The notes beneath the pieces are model-generated. The model did no database searches and was not told the origin of the DNA. It was given only the letters and a program-made list of their open reading frames with translations. Positions 9,486 through 17,327 of a stretch of DNA of 64,000 nucleotides are shown here, one piece after another (the first letter of the stretch is position 1; every line of letters begins with the position of its first letter). This stretch comes from Candidatus Helarchaeota archaeon (GTDB lineage Archaea > Asgardarchaeota > Lokiarchaeia > Helarchaeales > HEL-GB-A): positions 9,173 through 73,172 of the forward strand of contig JABXJT010000019.1 in the NCBI GenBank assembly GCA_013375455.1, given 5' to 3'. The position numbers and the translations under genes were made by a program.

Positions 9486-10478
9486 TTAATCAAACACTTG
9501 AATGATTTTACGTGGTTCCTCATCAGCAATTATTTGCATGCGAATTTGAAAATATCGACGGAAACTTGCCACATCGCGGGTTAATGAGGAAACCGTGACG
9601 CCCATCGCAAATAGCTTATTAACAATAGTCTCCAAATTTGCATCTATATTGTCAATATACAACTCGAGTTCCTCTTTCCCGATCCGAAGGATCTGGACAA
9701 TTTCGTCCATTTCTGCAATTCGATGAAGGAGATCAGTGTCTAGTTTAGGAATGCGAAGTCGCGCAATGGAGCCCTGGCTTGGTAACCTTGCAATAAGATT
9801 TCGAGGACTATCGAAATCCACGACCTTTCCTTGCCGCAACAGAACCACACGGTCACAAATATTAGCAGTTTCCAAATCGTGCGTGACTATAACCATCGTG
9901 GTTTTCATTTCAAGATTCAATTTCTTCAAGTAATTAAGAATATCAAATCGCCGGGAGGCATCAACTCCCGTTGTTGGTTCATCAAGAAAAAGAATTTCGG
10001 GTTCGTTGATGAGTCCTATCGCGATAGAAACCCTCTTCTTCTCACCACCTGAAAGAAATTTCGCTTTGGATTTCCACACATCCTTAGGGATTTCAAGCAT
10101 TTCAAAATAACGGTGAGCTCGTTTAGTTGCTTCTGACTTAGAAAGCCCATACATGCTGGCGAATATTTGTACGTTTTTCATCGCACTAAATTCGTAATAT
10201 AAATTAAGTAATTCTAATTGGGGAACATACCCCATCCTTGCTACAATTTTAGCTGGAGATTTTCGGGGTTCAAATCCGAAACATTTCACGAAGCCTTTAT
10301 AATTTAGTATCTGACAAGTTAAGACCCGGATGATGGTGGTCTTTCCCGCACCCGAAATCCCCATCATTCCGAGAATTTCTCCCTTATTACAATGAAATGT
10401 GACGTTTTGGATGACGTGAAAGTCGTCAAAATAGACATTCAGCGAATTGACATTAATTAATTTGTCAACCTCAGCCAT
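9486..10478 (-). CDS. ABC-2 type transporter ATP-binding protein
   Basis: This canonical ABC ATPase has Walker A GISGAGKT (about 40-47), signature LSGGEKKRVSIAIGL, Walker B EILFLDEPTTGVDA and H-loop VTHD. After the roughly 220-residue ATPase fold come about 100 residues (from LPSQGSIARLRIP onward). They resemble the C-terminal domains of the fusion protein at 6334-9483 and of the divergent 10562-12175 product, so the three ABC proteins form one family. It is the first gene of the leftward operon, with its stop 2 bases before the fusion start. It probably pairs with the ATPase half of the fusion protein to power the two ABC-2 permeases. Confidence 0.93.
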   Translation of the reverse strand: MAEVDKLINVNSLNVYFDDFHVIQNVTFHCNKGEILGMMGISGAGKTTIIRVLTCQILNYKGFVKCFGFEPRKSPAKIVARMGYVPQLELLNLYYEFSAMKNVQIFASMYGLSKSEATKRAHRYFEMLEIPKDVWKSKAKFLSGGEKKRVSIAIGLINEPEILFLDEPTTGVDASRRFDILNYLKKLNLEMKTTMVIVTHDLETANICDRVVLLRQGKVVDFDSPRNLIARLPSQGSIARLRIPKLDTDLLHRIAEMDEIVQILRIGKEELELYIDNIDANLETIVNKLFAMGVTVSSLTRDVASFRRYFQIRMQIIADEEPRKIIQVFD

Positions 10479-10561
10479 CTTCAGTCACAAGTTATTTTTA
10501 AAATGATCTTATTCCTATTAGTATTTTAAAATAGAGGGTAATTTTCACGCGAGTTTAGCTA

Positions 10562-12175
10562 ATGGTGATGATACGGAAAATGGATCGTGAGGTTAAAGCG
10601 GTTTCTATTCAGGATGAAATCTTGGAAATAGTCGGTAAGTTCGGATTTTGGATCATGAGTAAGAATAATATGCAGGGTTGCGCCGGCTACGTCCATACGC
10701 CAAATCGAAAAATCTATATCGAAGTTCTTTTTCCTGCAGATTACCCTAAATCACCTGTGATTTTGAACATGCCACGTGATGTTCGCCAACATCCCAATTT
10801 ATACGAATTAATTCCACAAATCATTCAAAAAACTACAGATCCACGCATTCATACCGCCCAAGTCTTGGAATTGATAAAACAGAAAATTATTGCAATGCCT
10901 GCAGTTGAAATGAAGGAACGCTTAATTGACGAGTTAGATGAGGAGTTAACCCTAGTAAAATCAATCTATAACGTCAAAACAGTCGAAGGAAAGAAATATC
11001 ATATTCGTATTTTCTACCAGTTAGAGTCTAAACTGAATTTTGAGGTAGAAATTAATTACAAGGAGTATCCCAGAAAGCCAAGTATTATTTTTCATCAAGG
11101 ATTAGAGAAAATCATTGGGCATCCTCAAGCTTTAAAAATTCTTCAGAATTGGAATAATAGCAATCCGCCTCATATCGTGCAAATCGTTCAAGAAATAGAA
11201 CATAAATTTACAGATGCGCATAAAATAGAAGATGTGCAGAAATTAATTACTATAAAGAATTTAACGCTCGTGAATGAACAAAATCAGGTGTTAACGCAGA
11301 AGCTCTCTCTTTCCGTCCTTCGTGGAGACATAATTGGTGTTTATACTCTTAATAAAGAGATTCCCTCGGCTTTTTTTAAAGCGTTTTTAGGAGAAACAAA
11401 GAGGTTAGAGGGAGAAATTAACATTTTTGGGAAGGCCCCCTCAAATGATTTGAGGCAAAAGGTCAAATTCATTGATTTTAATATTCCCGAAAAAACTGCT
11501 CAAAAGCTTGATGAACTTTCCATCGAAGATCTATTAAATAAATATGCCCCAGATTTACAGAAAAAAGAAATCAAAAAACGTATAAATACGCTTCTATCAA
11601 TAATCGGCCTTTCAAATCGACGGAAAATGAAAATGGGAGAACTATCAGAGGGAGAACGAAGGCGAGTACTCATTGCATCTTCAGTGATTAACCTCCCAAG
11701 CATTATATTCTTAGTTGAGCCAGAAGAGGGGGATTTGAATGCCACCGAGAAAAAACGTATTTGGGATACGATAACGGGGATAAATGATACATATTCCAGC
11801 ACCGTGTTTGTTTATAGCACTTCTGAGGAAATCAAGCGGGTACATAATATTCTTGTCCTAAGTAGAAATGGACATCAACTCGGGTTCGGTACCATCACTC
11901 AACTGATTGGAGAACTTCCCTTAATGAAAGAAGTTATTGTAATTCAGTTTAATGAGCCCAATCCTGAGCACGTGGAAATTTTAGGAAAACTTCCTGGTCT
12001 AACTTTTATAATTGAAGAGCGAGCAGGTGAGAAATATCGTTTATTTACAAAAATTGAGCCCAATAAGGTTATTCCTTTAATATTTCAACGGATAGGTTCT
12101 AACATTTACAATATTAGTAAGGAATCCCCTGGTCTCATCGATTTCGTCCCCTACAAGCGCGTGCAGAAACAATAA
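10562..12175 (+). CDS. Degenerate ABC-type protein with two N-terminal E2/RWD-like domains
   Basis: This 537-residue protein is transcribed divergently from the ABC operon, 83 bases away. Residues about 15-110 and 118-216 each resemble an RWD/UBC (E2-like) fold. Each has a beta-strand segment leading into the family's YPxxP motif: IYIEVLFPADYPKSP (51-65) and NFEVEINYKEYPRKP (159-173), followed by WNNSNPPHIVQIV-type helices. No catalytic E2 Cys was identified. Residues about 228-450 follow the ABC ATPase fold with a good signature (LSEGERRRV, 361-369). The Walker A glycine-lysine motif is absent (GVYTLNKEIPSAF, 259-271), and Walker B is FLVEPEEGD instead of hhhDEPTxGLD. The C-terminal 85 residues match those of the fusion ABC protein (EERAGEKYRLF versus EEKRGQRYRIF). 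It is probably a non-hydrolysing regulatory or coupling subunit of the neighbouring transporter. Confidence 0.75.
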   Translation: MVMIRKMDREVKAVSIQDEILEIVGKFGFWIMSKNNMQGCAGYVHTPNRKIYIEVLFPADYPKSPVILNMPRDVRQHPNLYELIPQIIQKTTDPRIHTAQVLELIKQKIIAMPAVEMKERLIDELDEELTLVKSIYNVKTVEGKKYHIRIFYQLESKLNFEVEINYKEYPRKPSIIFHQGLEKIIGHPQALKILQNWNNSNPPHIVQIVQEIEHKFTDAHKIEDVQKLITIKNLTLVNEQNQVLTQKLSLSVLRGDIIGVYTLNKEIPSAFFKAFLGETKRLEGEINIFGKAPSNDLRQKVKFIDFNIPEKTAQKLDELSIEDLLNKYAPDLQKKEIKKRINTLLSIIGLSNRRKMKMGELSEGERRRVLIASSVINLPSIIFLVEPEEGDLNATEKKRIWDTITGINDTYSSTVFVYSTSEEIKRVHNILVLSRNGHQLGFGTITQLIGELPLMKEVIVIQFNEPNPEHVEILGKLPGLTFIIEERAGEKYRLFTKIEPNKVIPLIFQRIGSNIYNISKESPGLIDFVPYKRVQKQ

Positions 12176-12305
12176 CTTTTGAATTTAGACACTTCTCGAT
12201 AAAAAAGGTTTTTATTAAGAACGTTTTTCTATAAAAGAAAAGATGTTCATTATTTCAGATGTCATCGTTTGAAAAAAGAAAAAGAAAAAAATAGAAGAAT
12301 TAGGT

Positions 12306-12665
12306 ATGCCAGGTAAGAAGAAGAAGAAAAAGAAGCATAAAAAGGGCGGCAGGGGGCATTCACCAGGAGGCTATCCTGTCGTTCGTAGAATCCGAACGCC
12401 GATCGAAGGGGAGGTCTTAGGCATTGCGCTTCAAATGCTGGGGGGGTCACGGGTGCGAGTCCAATGCATGGATGGAAAAGTTCGCCTGTGTCGCATTCGG
12501 GGGAAGATTGTGAAACGCCTTTGGGTCAGACAGGATGATATCGTTTTAGTATCGCCTTGGTATTTCCAAGATGAACGAGGCGATATTGTTCATCGATATA
12601 CGCGTGCGCAAGCGGCATGGCTCGAAAAAAATGGTTATCTAGATATGGCAGATGAAGAATTCTAA
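12306..12665 (+). CDS. eif1A: Translation initiation factor aIF1A
   Basis: This 119-residue protein is the archaeal orthologue of eIF1A/IF1, which binds the A-site of the small subunit and promotes scanning and initiator tRNA placement. It has a lysine-rich N-terminal tail (MPGKKKKKKKHKKGG) and then the S1-like OB fold, with GEVLGIALQMLGGSRVRVQCMDGKVRLCRIRGK and the downstream WVRQDDIVLVSPWYFQDERGDI. These segments are diagnostic and the length is normal for the family. It stands alone between the divergent transporter gene and a convergent thioredoxin-fold gene. Confidence 0.97.
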   Translation: MPGKKKKKKKHKKGGRGHSPGGYPVVRRIRTPIEGEVLGIALQMLGGSRVRVQCMDGKVRLCRIRGKIVKRLWVRQDDIVLVSPWYFQDERGDIVHRYTRAQAAWLEKNGYLDMADEEF

Positions 12666-12712
12666 CAGAATTTTTAAAGAACGTTTCTAATTTTCATTAA
12701 AATAGTAGCAAA

Positions 12713-13093
12713 TTAGGTATAAAACGGGAGATCGCCTTCATCCTTCTTAGGGAGATCAGAGCCTTTCACGTATTCTGAGGCGGGTAGCTTGGGTTTTGGG
12801 CGTTTTTCACCCTTGATTAGCCTTTTTATTTCATTATAAAATAGCATTGGATGTGGAACGCCCGCAAATTTAAATTTGCCGTTCATGGCGATGGAGGGAA
12901 CTCCTTTTAACTTATATTTTTTCGCTCGCTGCTGTCCGATCGGGCTAGTGATATCAATTTCTTCGATGATTACGTAGTTTTTTAAATCGGACTCGAGCAG
13001 ATCGAGTAACATCTTGCGAACTGTAGGACAATAGGGACAGTCCTTCGCTTGAAAGAATTCTATATGAACAAGAGTGCCGGATTTTTGTTCCAT
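12713..13093 (-). CDS. Glutaredoxin/thioredoxin-fold protein with CPYC active site
   Basis: This is a 126-residue small thioredoxin-fold protein. The redox motif CPYC follows the first strand (VHIEFFQAKDCPYCPTVRKML, about residues 9-29), and the cis-proline loop KLKGVPSIAMNG is in the right place. The fold ends near residue 95. The last 30 residues are Lys/Pro-rich and charged, a non-standard tail. Such proteins in archaea reduce protein disulphides, often with a thioredoxin-reductase-like partner; none is encoded nearby. It is convergent with aIF1A and divergent from elp3. Confidence 0.88.
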   Translation of the reverse strand: MEQKSGTLVHIEFFQAKDCPYCPTVRKMLLDLLESDLKNYVIIEEIDITSPIGQQRAKKYKLKGVPSIAMNGKFKFAGVPHPMLFYNEIKRLIKGEKRPKPKLPASEYVKGSDLPKKDEGDLPFYT

Positions 13094-13270
13094 TTTTAGA
13101 GCTCACGATTTTAATTAGGTTTTTTCAAATCAGTGTTTATAGTATAAATTCAGGATACGAAAGAGAAGATTTAATAAAAAAAATTAGGTAAAAGTTGCAT
13201 CTATTTCAATTATTTTAAATAAAAATCAGTATTAGAATAATTAGAATGAATGATTTTAGAGGTCCTTCTC

Positions 13271-14881
13271 ATGACTGAAGAGGAAGATGCAAAGCAGTAC
13301 TTGGTTAGTCGTGAGATATTAACGGAAGTTCTCAATGGGCACGTTACAAGTAAAAGGGATCTTGCAAGAATAAAGGCAAGAATTTGTGGGAAATATAAGG
13401 TTTCCAAGTTGCCCAGGAATGGAGACATTCTTGAAGTTGCGACGGAGGGGGAACGTGAAATAGTCCTCCCTATTCTAAAAACCAAGCGCGTTCGGACAAT
13501 CTCTGGAATTGTTGTTGTTGCAGTTATGACAAAACCTTATCCCTGCCCACATGGTAAGTGCTTATATTGCCCAGGAGGACCAGATGTGGGTGCACCTCAA
13601 AGTTATACTGGGCGAGAACCTGCAACCCTCCGTGCAATCCAAAATGAATTTGATCCCTTTCAACAAGTGACCAATCGGCTCTTGCAGCTCAAGACTATAG
13701 GTCATGACATCGACAAGGTGGAACTCATCATAATGGGAGGCACCTTCCTGGCAATACCTGAAGATTATCAAGGATGGTTCGTGAAACGATGTTTGGAAGC
13801 AATATGTCAAACCGAAGCGTCTTCCTTTTCGGAGGTGGAACGAGTTTGCGAACTTTCTTCACGCCGCAATACCGGAATTACAATAGAAACACGTCCAGAT
13901 TTCTGTAACCAGACCTATATCGATCGAATGCTTAATTGGGGGGTCACGCGGGTTGAGATTGGGGTTCAAAATGCAAGGGATGAGATCTATGATTTCGTGA
14001 AGCGGGGGCACCAGGTCGCAGATGTCATTCAGGCAAGCCAGCTTCTCAAGGATTCGGGCCTCAAGGTCGTTTATCACATGATGCCGGGCATGCCGCTCAG
14101 CAATCCTCAAAGAGATTTGGATGCCTTTAACACCATATTTACAGATCCGAACTTTAAACCAGATGAATTGAAGATTTATCCCACGTTGGTAATAAAAGGA
14201 ACCGAATTATACGATTTATGGTTGAGGGGCGAATACAAACCATATACAACTGATGAGGTAGTTAAACTTCTAGTGAAAGTATGGAAAAAGTTCCCCAAAT
14301 GGATTCGAATTCAGCGAGTGCAACGAGACATCCCCGTACAACTCATTGATGCAGGGCCCAATAAGAGTAATCTCCGAGAATTGATCCATGCTGAATTAGA
14401 GAAAGAGAATTTAACCTGTCACTGCATTCGGTGCCGGGAGGTAGGACATGTAAAACTGAAATTCGATAAGGACCCGGATCCAGATAAAATCGATCTTGTC
14501 ATTGAGAAATATCCTGCTTCGGGTGGCGAGGAATTATTCATCTCCTACGAAGATCTAAGCCAGGATATCTTAATTGGATTTGTGCGGTTGCGCATCCCCT
14601 CGGATAATGCATACCGTCCCGAGATCATTACAGTGCCATCTGCGCTCGTTCGCCAGTTACACGTGTATGGCCCACTCGCTCCATTTAAATTAGAAAAACC
14701 TGATGCGGACGTGTGGCAACACCGTGGCTATGGCTTAAAACTCCTCCAGAAAGCAGAGCAAATTGCTGCAGAAGAGTATGATTGCAAAAAAATCTTGGTA
14801 ACTAGCGGGATTGGCGTCCGCGAATATTATTATAAAGATGGATATGCTCGAGATGGCCCTTATGTTTCAAAGCCTTTATGA
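13271..14881 (+). CDS. elp3: Elp3: radical SAM and GNAT enzyme for wobble-uridine modification
   Basis: Elp3 makes the carboxymethyl group at C5 of U34 in tRNA using S-adenosylmethionine and acetyl-CoA. The radical SAM domain carries the Elp3-type cysteine motif CPHGKCLYCPGGP (near residue 95), then TGREPATLRAIQNEFDPF and GGTF. The middle part has IETRPDFCNQTYIDRML, TRVEIGVQ and the Cys pair CHCIRC. The C-terminal GNAT domain ends in HRGYGLKLLQKAEQIA and SGIGVREYYYKDGY. The chosen start has GAGGT 8 bases upstream; an in-frame ATG at 13250 lacks such a site. Domain content and length (536) are normal for archaeal Elp3. It acts in the cytoplasm. Confidence 0.97.
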   Translation: MTEEEDAKQYLVSREILTEVLNGHVTSKRDLARIKARICGKYKVSKLPRNGDILEVATEGEREIVLPILKTKRVRTISGIVVVAVMTKPYPCPHGKCLYCPGGPDVGAPQSYTGREPATLRAIQNEFDPFQQVTNRLLQLKTIGHDIDKVELIIMGGTFLAIPEDYQGWFVKRCLEAICQTEASSFSEVERVCELSSRRNTGITIETRPDFCNQTYIDRMLNWGVTRVEIGVQNARDEIYDFVKRGHQVADVIQASQLLKDSGLKVVYHMMPGMPLSNPQRDLDAFNTIFTDPNFKPDELKIYPTLVIKGTELYDLWLRGEYKPYTTDEVVKLLVKVWKKFPKWIRIQRVQRDIPVQLIDAGPNKSNLRELIHAELEKENLTCHCIRCREVGHVKLKFDKDPDPDKIDLVIEKYPASGGEELFISYEDLSQDILIGFVRLRIPSDNAYRPEIITVPSALVRQLHVYGPLAPFKLEKPDADVWQHRGYGLKLLQKAEQIAAEEYDCKKILVTSGIGVREYYYKDGYARDGPYVSKPL

Positions 14882-14927
14882 CTAGTTTTTAACAAAATTT
14901 AAGATAGATAGTTTTGTAGTGGTAATT

Positions 14928-15176
14928 ATGGGTAAGAAGAAGAAGAAGGATAAAATTGATTTAGGTCCTTTTAGCGAAGACGAAGTTGAAGACGTTAAGA
15001 AAAAGCCGAAAAAGAAGAAGTGGGGGGGGTTGCCTGAGGAACCTTGGCTCAAAAAGGAGAAATATTACCAGGATACTCTCGATGATAAAGAGAAAAAAGC
15101 CAAGGATAGGGAAAAAAAATACATGTACGATGAGTATTACGACAGTTACTATGATGGCTACATGGACGATGATTAG
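14928..15176 (+). CDS. Small lysine-rich protein, paralogue of the next gene
   Basis: This 82-residue, highly charged and probably disordered protein begins MGKKKKKDKIDLGPFSEDEVE. It shares an order of motifs with the product of 15192-15515: GPF, then a short acidic segment (SEDEVEDV or KADEIESV), KKPKKKK, LPEEPWL and a KYxQD motif. The C-terminus is Tyr/Asp-rich (DEYYDSYYDGYMDDD). A GTG at 14919 is an in-frame alternative start. Tandem position and shared motifs indicate duplication. The basic stretches suggest RNA, DNA or ribosome binding, but no function is recognised. The stop is 15 bases before the next start, so the two are probably co-transcribed. Confidence 0.7.
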   Translation: MGKKKKKDKIDLGPFSEDEVEDVKKKPKKKKWGGLPEEPWLKKEKYYQDTLDDKEKKAKDREKKYMYDEYYDSYYDGYMDDD

Positions 15177-15191
15177 TTAGAGGATAATTGT

Positions 15192-15515
15192 GTGGCACGC
15201 TCAAAAAAGAAGAAAAAACGCTATGGCCCCTTCAAGGCAGATGAAATCGAGTCCGTGCAGAAAAAACCGAAGAAGAAAAAGCGAAAGAAATTACTACCAG
15301 ATGAACCTTGGTTAGACCAGCAAAAATATTTCCAGGACAATTTTAGTAAGAAGGGGAAAAAGGATCCACGGTGGGAAGCCGAGAAAAAGCGCGAGCCTTG
15401 GATATGGGATGAAGGATACTACCAAGATCAGTACGATAAAGAAGATGAGAAAGAGCCCGATAAGAAGGAAGATACTAAACGTCGCAAGCGGTCTCGGGGA
15501 AAGAAAAAAAAATAA
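15192..15515 (+). CDS. Lysine-rich protein, paralogue of the previous gene
   Basis: This 107-residue protein starts at GTG, with GAGG 8 bases upstream. It repeats the motif series of its neighbour (GPFKADEIESV, KKPKKKKRKKLLPDEPWL, KYFQDNF) and ends in a basic tail (KRRKRSRGKKKK). The aromatic-acidic segment EPWIWDEGYYQDQYDKEDEKE parallels the Tyr/Asp-rich end of the first copy. It is likely intrinsically disordered. No known family was recognised. Confidence 0.7.
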   Translation: MARSKKKKKRYGPFKADEIESVQKKPKKKKRKKLLPDEPWLDQQKYFQDNFSKKGKKDPRWEAEKKREPWIWDEGYYQDQYDKEDEKEPDKKEDTKRRKRSRGKKKK

Positions 15516-15522
15516 CCAACTT

Positions 15523-16284
15523 TTACATTGATTTTTTGATTAACTCAAGTATTCGTGCCATTGCGATTTCATCTTGTCTGAGCTTGTGCCCAGCTTTTTC
15601 TAATATCATGAGTTCTTTTGGTTCTTGGGCCTTTTCATACAATGCATGAGCATTTTTAACATTAACCAAGTCATCTCGTGCGCCGTGAAGAATGAATTTA
15701 GGCGAAGATATATGATCTATCCAGTTAATTGGTAAATGCTCCTTGAAATCAGATATAATTTCCTTGTCGTATTCTTTTTCTATACGAATTCCACCTGCGT
15801 CCTTGGTGAGATGAATCCCGAGTCGTAATTCAGCCAATCGTTTGTCTGAGAGAGTCGCCGGGCACGCACAGATTATTAGAAATTTGGTTTGTTTTTCACC
15901 ATTCTGAGCTTGATGAGCAACGTAATAAATTGTAGGAATGGTTCCCATACTAAAAGCAAGGAAGGCGACCTTGATGGGATCAACGACCTCTAAATTCCAG
16001 ATGTAATTTGATACCAGATCAAGATCATTTACCCAATTCTTGAGGCTAAAATACCCTCCTGATCCTTGACAGCCTGAAAAGTTAAAAATGATTGAAACGG
16101 CGCCTAGTGCGCAAATTTTTCTGCCCAGCTCATCATATCCTTTTTCTTGGACTGGTAGAGGCGTGCTAGGCAAGCCGTGGGCAATAATTACAGCGGGATT
16201 TTTGTCATCTCGCTCAGGTACAAAGAGCATTCCAGAAAGCGTTATGTCATCACGTTTTAATTCGATATCCTTTTCAAGCACCAT
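15523..16284 (-). CDS. Alpha/beta hydrolase (esterase/peptidase-like)
   Basis: This 253-residue alpha/beta-hydrolase-fold protein has a strand-turn VIIAHGLPSTP near residue 33 that places the oxyanion-hole HG. The nucleophile elbow is AFSMGT (Ser as nucleophile). The acid is in LHGARDDLVNV, and the catalytic His is in EKAGHKL. The FNFSGCQGSGGYFSL segment resembles the dienelactone-hydrolase/osmC-linked esterase group. The ATG at 16284 is preferred over the TTG just before it. It lies 14 bases downstream of argF, suggesting co-transcription without an obvious pathway link. Substrate cannot be told. Confidence 0.88.
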   Translation of the reverse strand: MVLEKDIELKRDDITLSGMLFVPERDDKNPAVIIAHGLPSTPLPVQEKGYDELGRKICALGAVSIIFNFSGCQGSGGYFSLKNWVNDLDLVSNYIWNLEVVDPIKVAFLAFSMGTIPTIYYVAHQAQNGEKQTKFLIICACPATLSDKRLAELRLGIHLTKDAGGIRIEKEYDKEIISDFKEHLPINWIDHISSPKFILHGARDDLVNVKNAHALYEKAQEPKELMILEKAGHKLRQDEIAMARILELIKKSM

Positions 16285-16298
16285 CAAGCCCCACTGTT

Positions 16299-17210
16299 CT
16301 ATAAGAGGTTTCGCAACACGCCGGTTATTGTGTGTAAACGGTTTTCCGCTTCCTCGAAAACCACGGAATGGGATCCATAGAAGATTTCATCGGTGACTTC
16401 CTCTTGATGCCGGGGTAGGCAATGCATGAAGATGTAATCGGGTTTGGCAGATTTTACCAAGTCAGCATTCACTTGAAACTCTTTAAAGCCCTTCAATTTT
16501 TCGCTCCTTAGGGCTTCTTGCCCCATTGAGATAAAGGTATCTGTCACGATGACATCTGCATCGGTTACCGCTTCTTTAGGGACGTTTGTCACCTCTACGG
16601 GAACTTTAGCAATCTCTTTGCAGTAATTCACCACTTCCTCGAGAGGTTCATGGTGTTGTGGGCTCGCCACCATTATTTCCAGTTGCATTTTTGCACAAGC
16701 AATCATCAGTGAGTGGCAAACGTTATTACCGTCCCCAACCCACGCTACTTTCTTGTCGGCAAATGTTTCAAGGTGAGTCTCAATCGTGAGGAGATCCGCT
16801 AACCCTTGGAGAGGATGAAATTTATCAGATAACGCATTAATGACAGGTACTCCTGCGTACTTCGTTAATTCTTCTAAATCTTCATGATTATAGACACGGG
16901 CTAAAATTGCAGAGGACATCCTGCCCAGCACCGCCGCAGTATCTCGAATGGACTCATTCGCACCCAAATGAATGTCGTCCATCCCAAGAAATATCGCTTT
17001 TCCACCCAACTCTGACATTGCCAATTCAGCAGTCACGCGCGTCCGGGTTGATCGCTTCTGAAATATCATAACCAATATCTTACCAGTAAGTGGGGCTTGC
17101 CGCCTATACATCCCGCGATGTTGTTTGAAATCTCTTGCCATTTCCAAGAGAAACTTGATCTCCTCGAACGACAAGTCACGTAGCGTTAAAAAGGATCTGG
17201 CCGATTTCAT
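16299..17210 (-). CDS. argF: Ornithine carbamoyltransferase
   Basis: This enzyme transfers the carbamoyl group from carbamoyl phosphate to ornithine, giving citrulline in arginine biosynthesis. The carbamoyl-phosphate-binding motif is FQKRSTRTR (STRTR at about 54-58). Further family marks are HLGANESIRDTAAVLGRM, HPLQGLADLLT, KVAWVGDGNNVCHSLM and the catalytic HCLPRHQEEVTDEIF near residue 264. Length 303 is normal. The ornithine-specificity loop region ADVIVTDTFISMGQE supports OTC over aspartate carbamoyltransferase. A tandem 26-base repeat lies upstream of the start. Confidence 0.96.
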   Translation of the reverse strand: MKSARSFLTLRDLSFEEIKFLLEMARDFKQHRGMYRRQAPLTGKILVMIFQKRSTRTRVTAELAMSELGGKAIFLGMDDIHLGANESIRDTAAVLGRMSSAILARVYNHEDLEELTKYAGVPVINALSDKFHPLQGLADLLTIETHLETFADKKVAWVGDGNNVCHSLMIACAKMQLEIMVASPQHHEPLEEVVNYCKEIAKVPVEVTNVPKEAVTDADVIVTDTFISMGQEALRSEKLKGFKEFQVNADLVKSAKPDYIFMHCLPRHQEEVTDEIFYGSHSVVFEEAENRLHTITGVLRNLL

Positions 17211-17230
17211 TTCTTCAACACTTCTGGCTC

Positions 17231-17327
17231 CTCTTTCTAGTAATTATTCTGAAATCCTCTTTCTAGTAATTATTCTGAAATCCTCTTTCTAGTAATTATT
17301 CTGAAATCCTCTTTCTAGTAATTATTT
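17231..17327. repeat. 26-base tandem repeat, about 3.7 copies
   Basis: Three exact copies of a 26-base unit (starting CTCTTTCTAGTAATTATTCT) begin at 17231, 17257 and 17283, and a partial fourth begins at 17309. The last copy provides the stop codon and final NNY residues of the 17315-19735 gene. The repeat fills the short gap before argF (start 17210). It is probably a recent slippage expansion. Confidence 0.95.
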
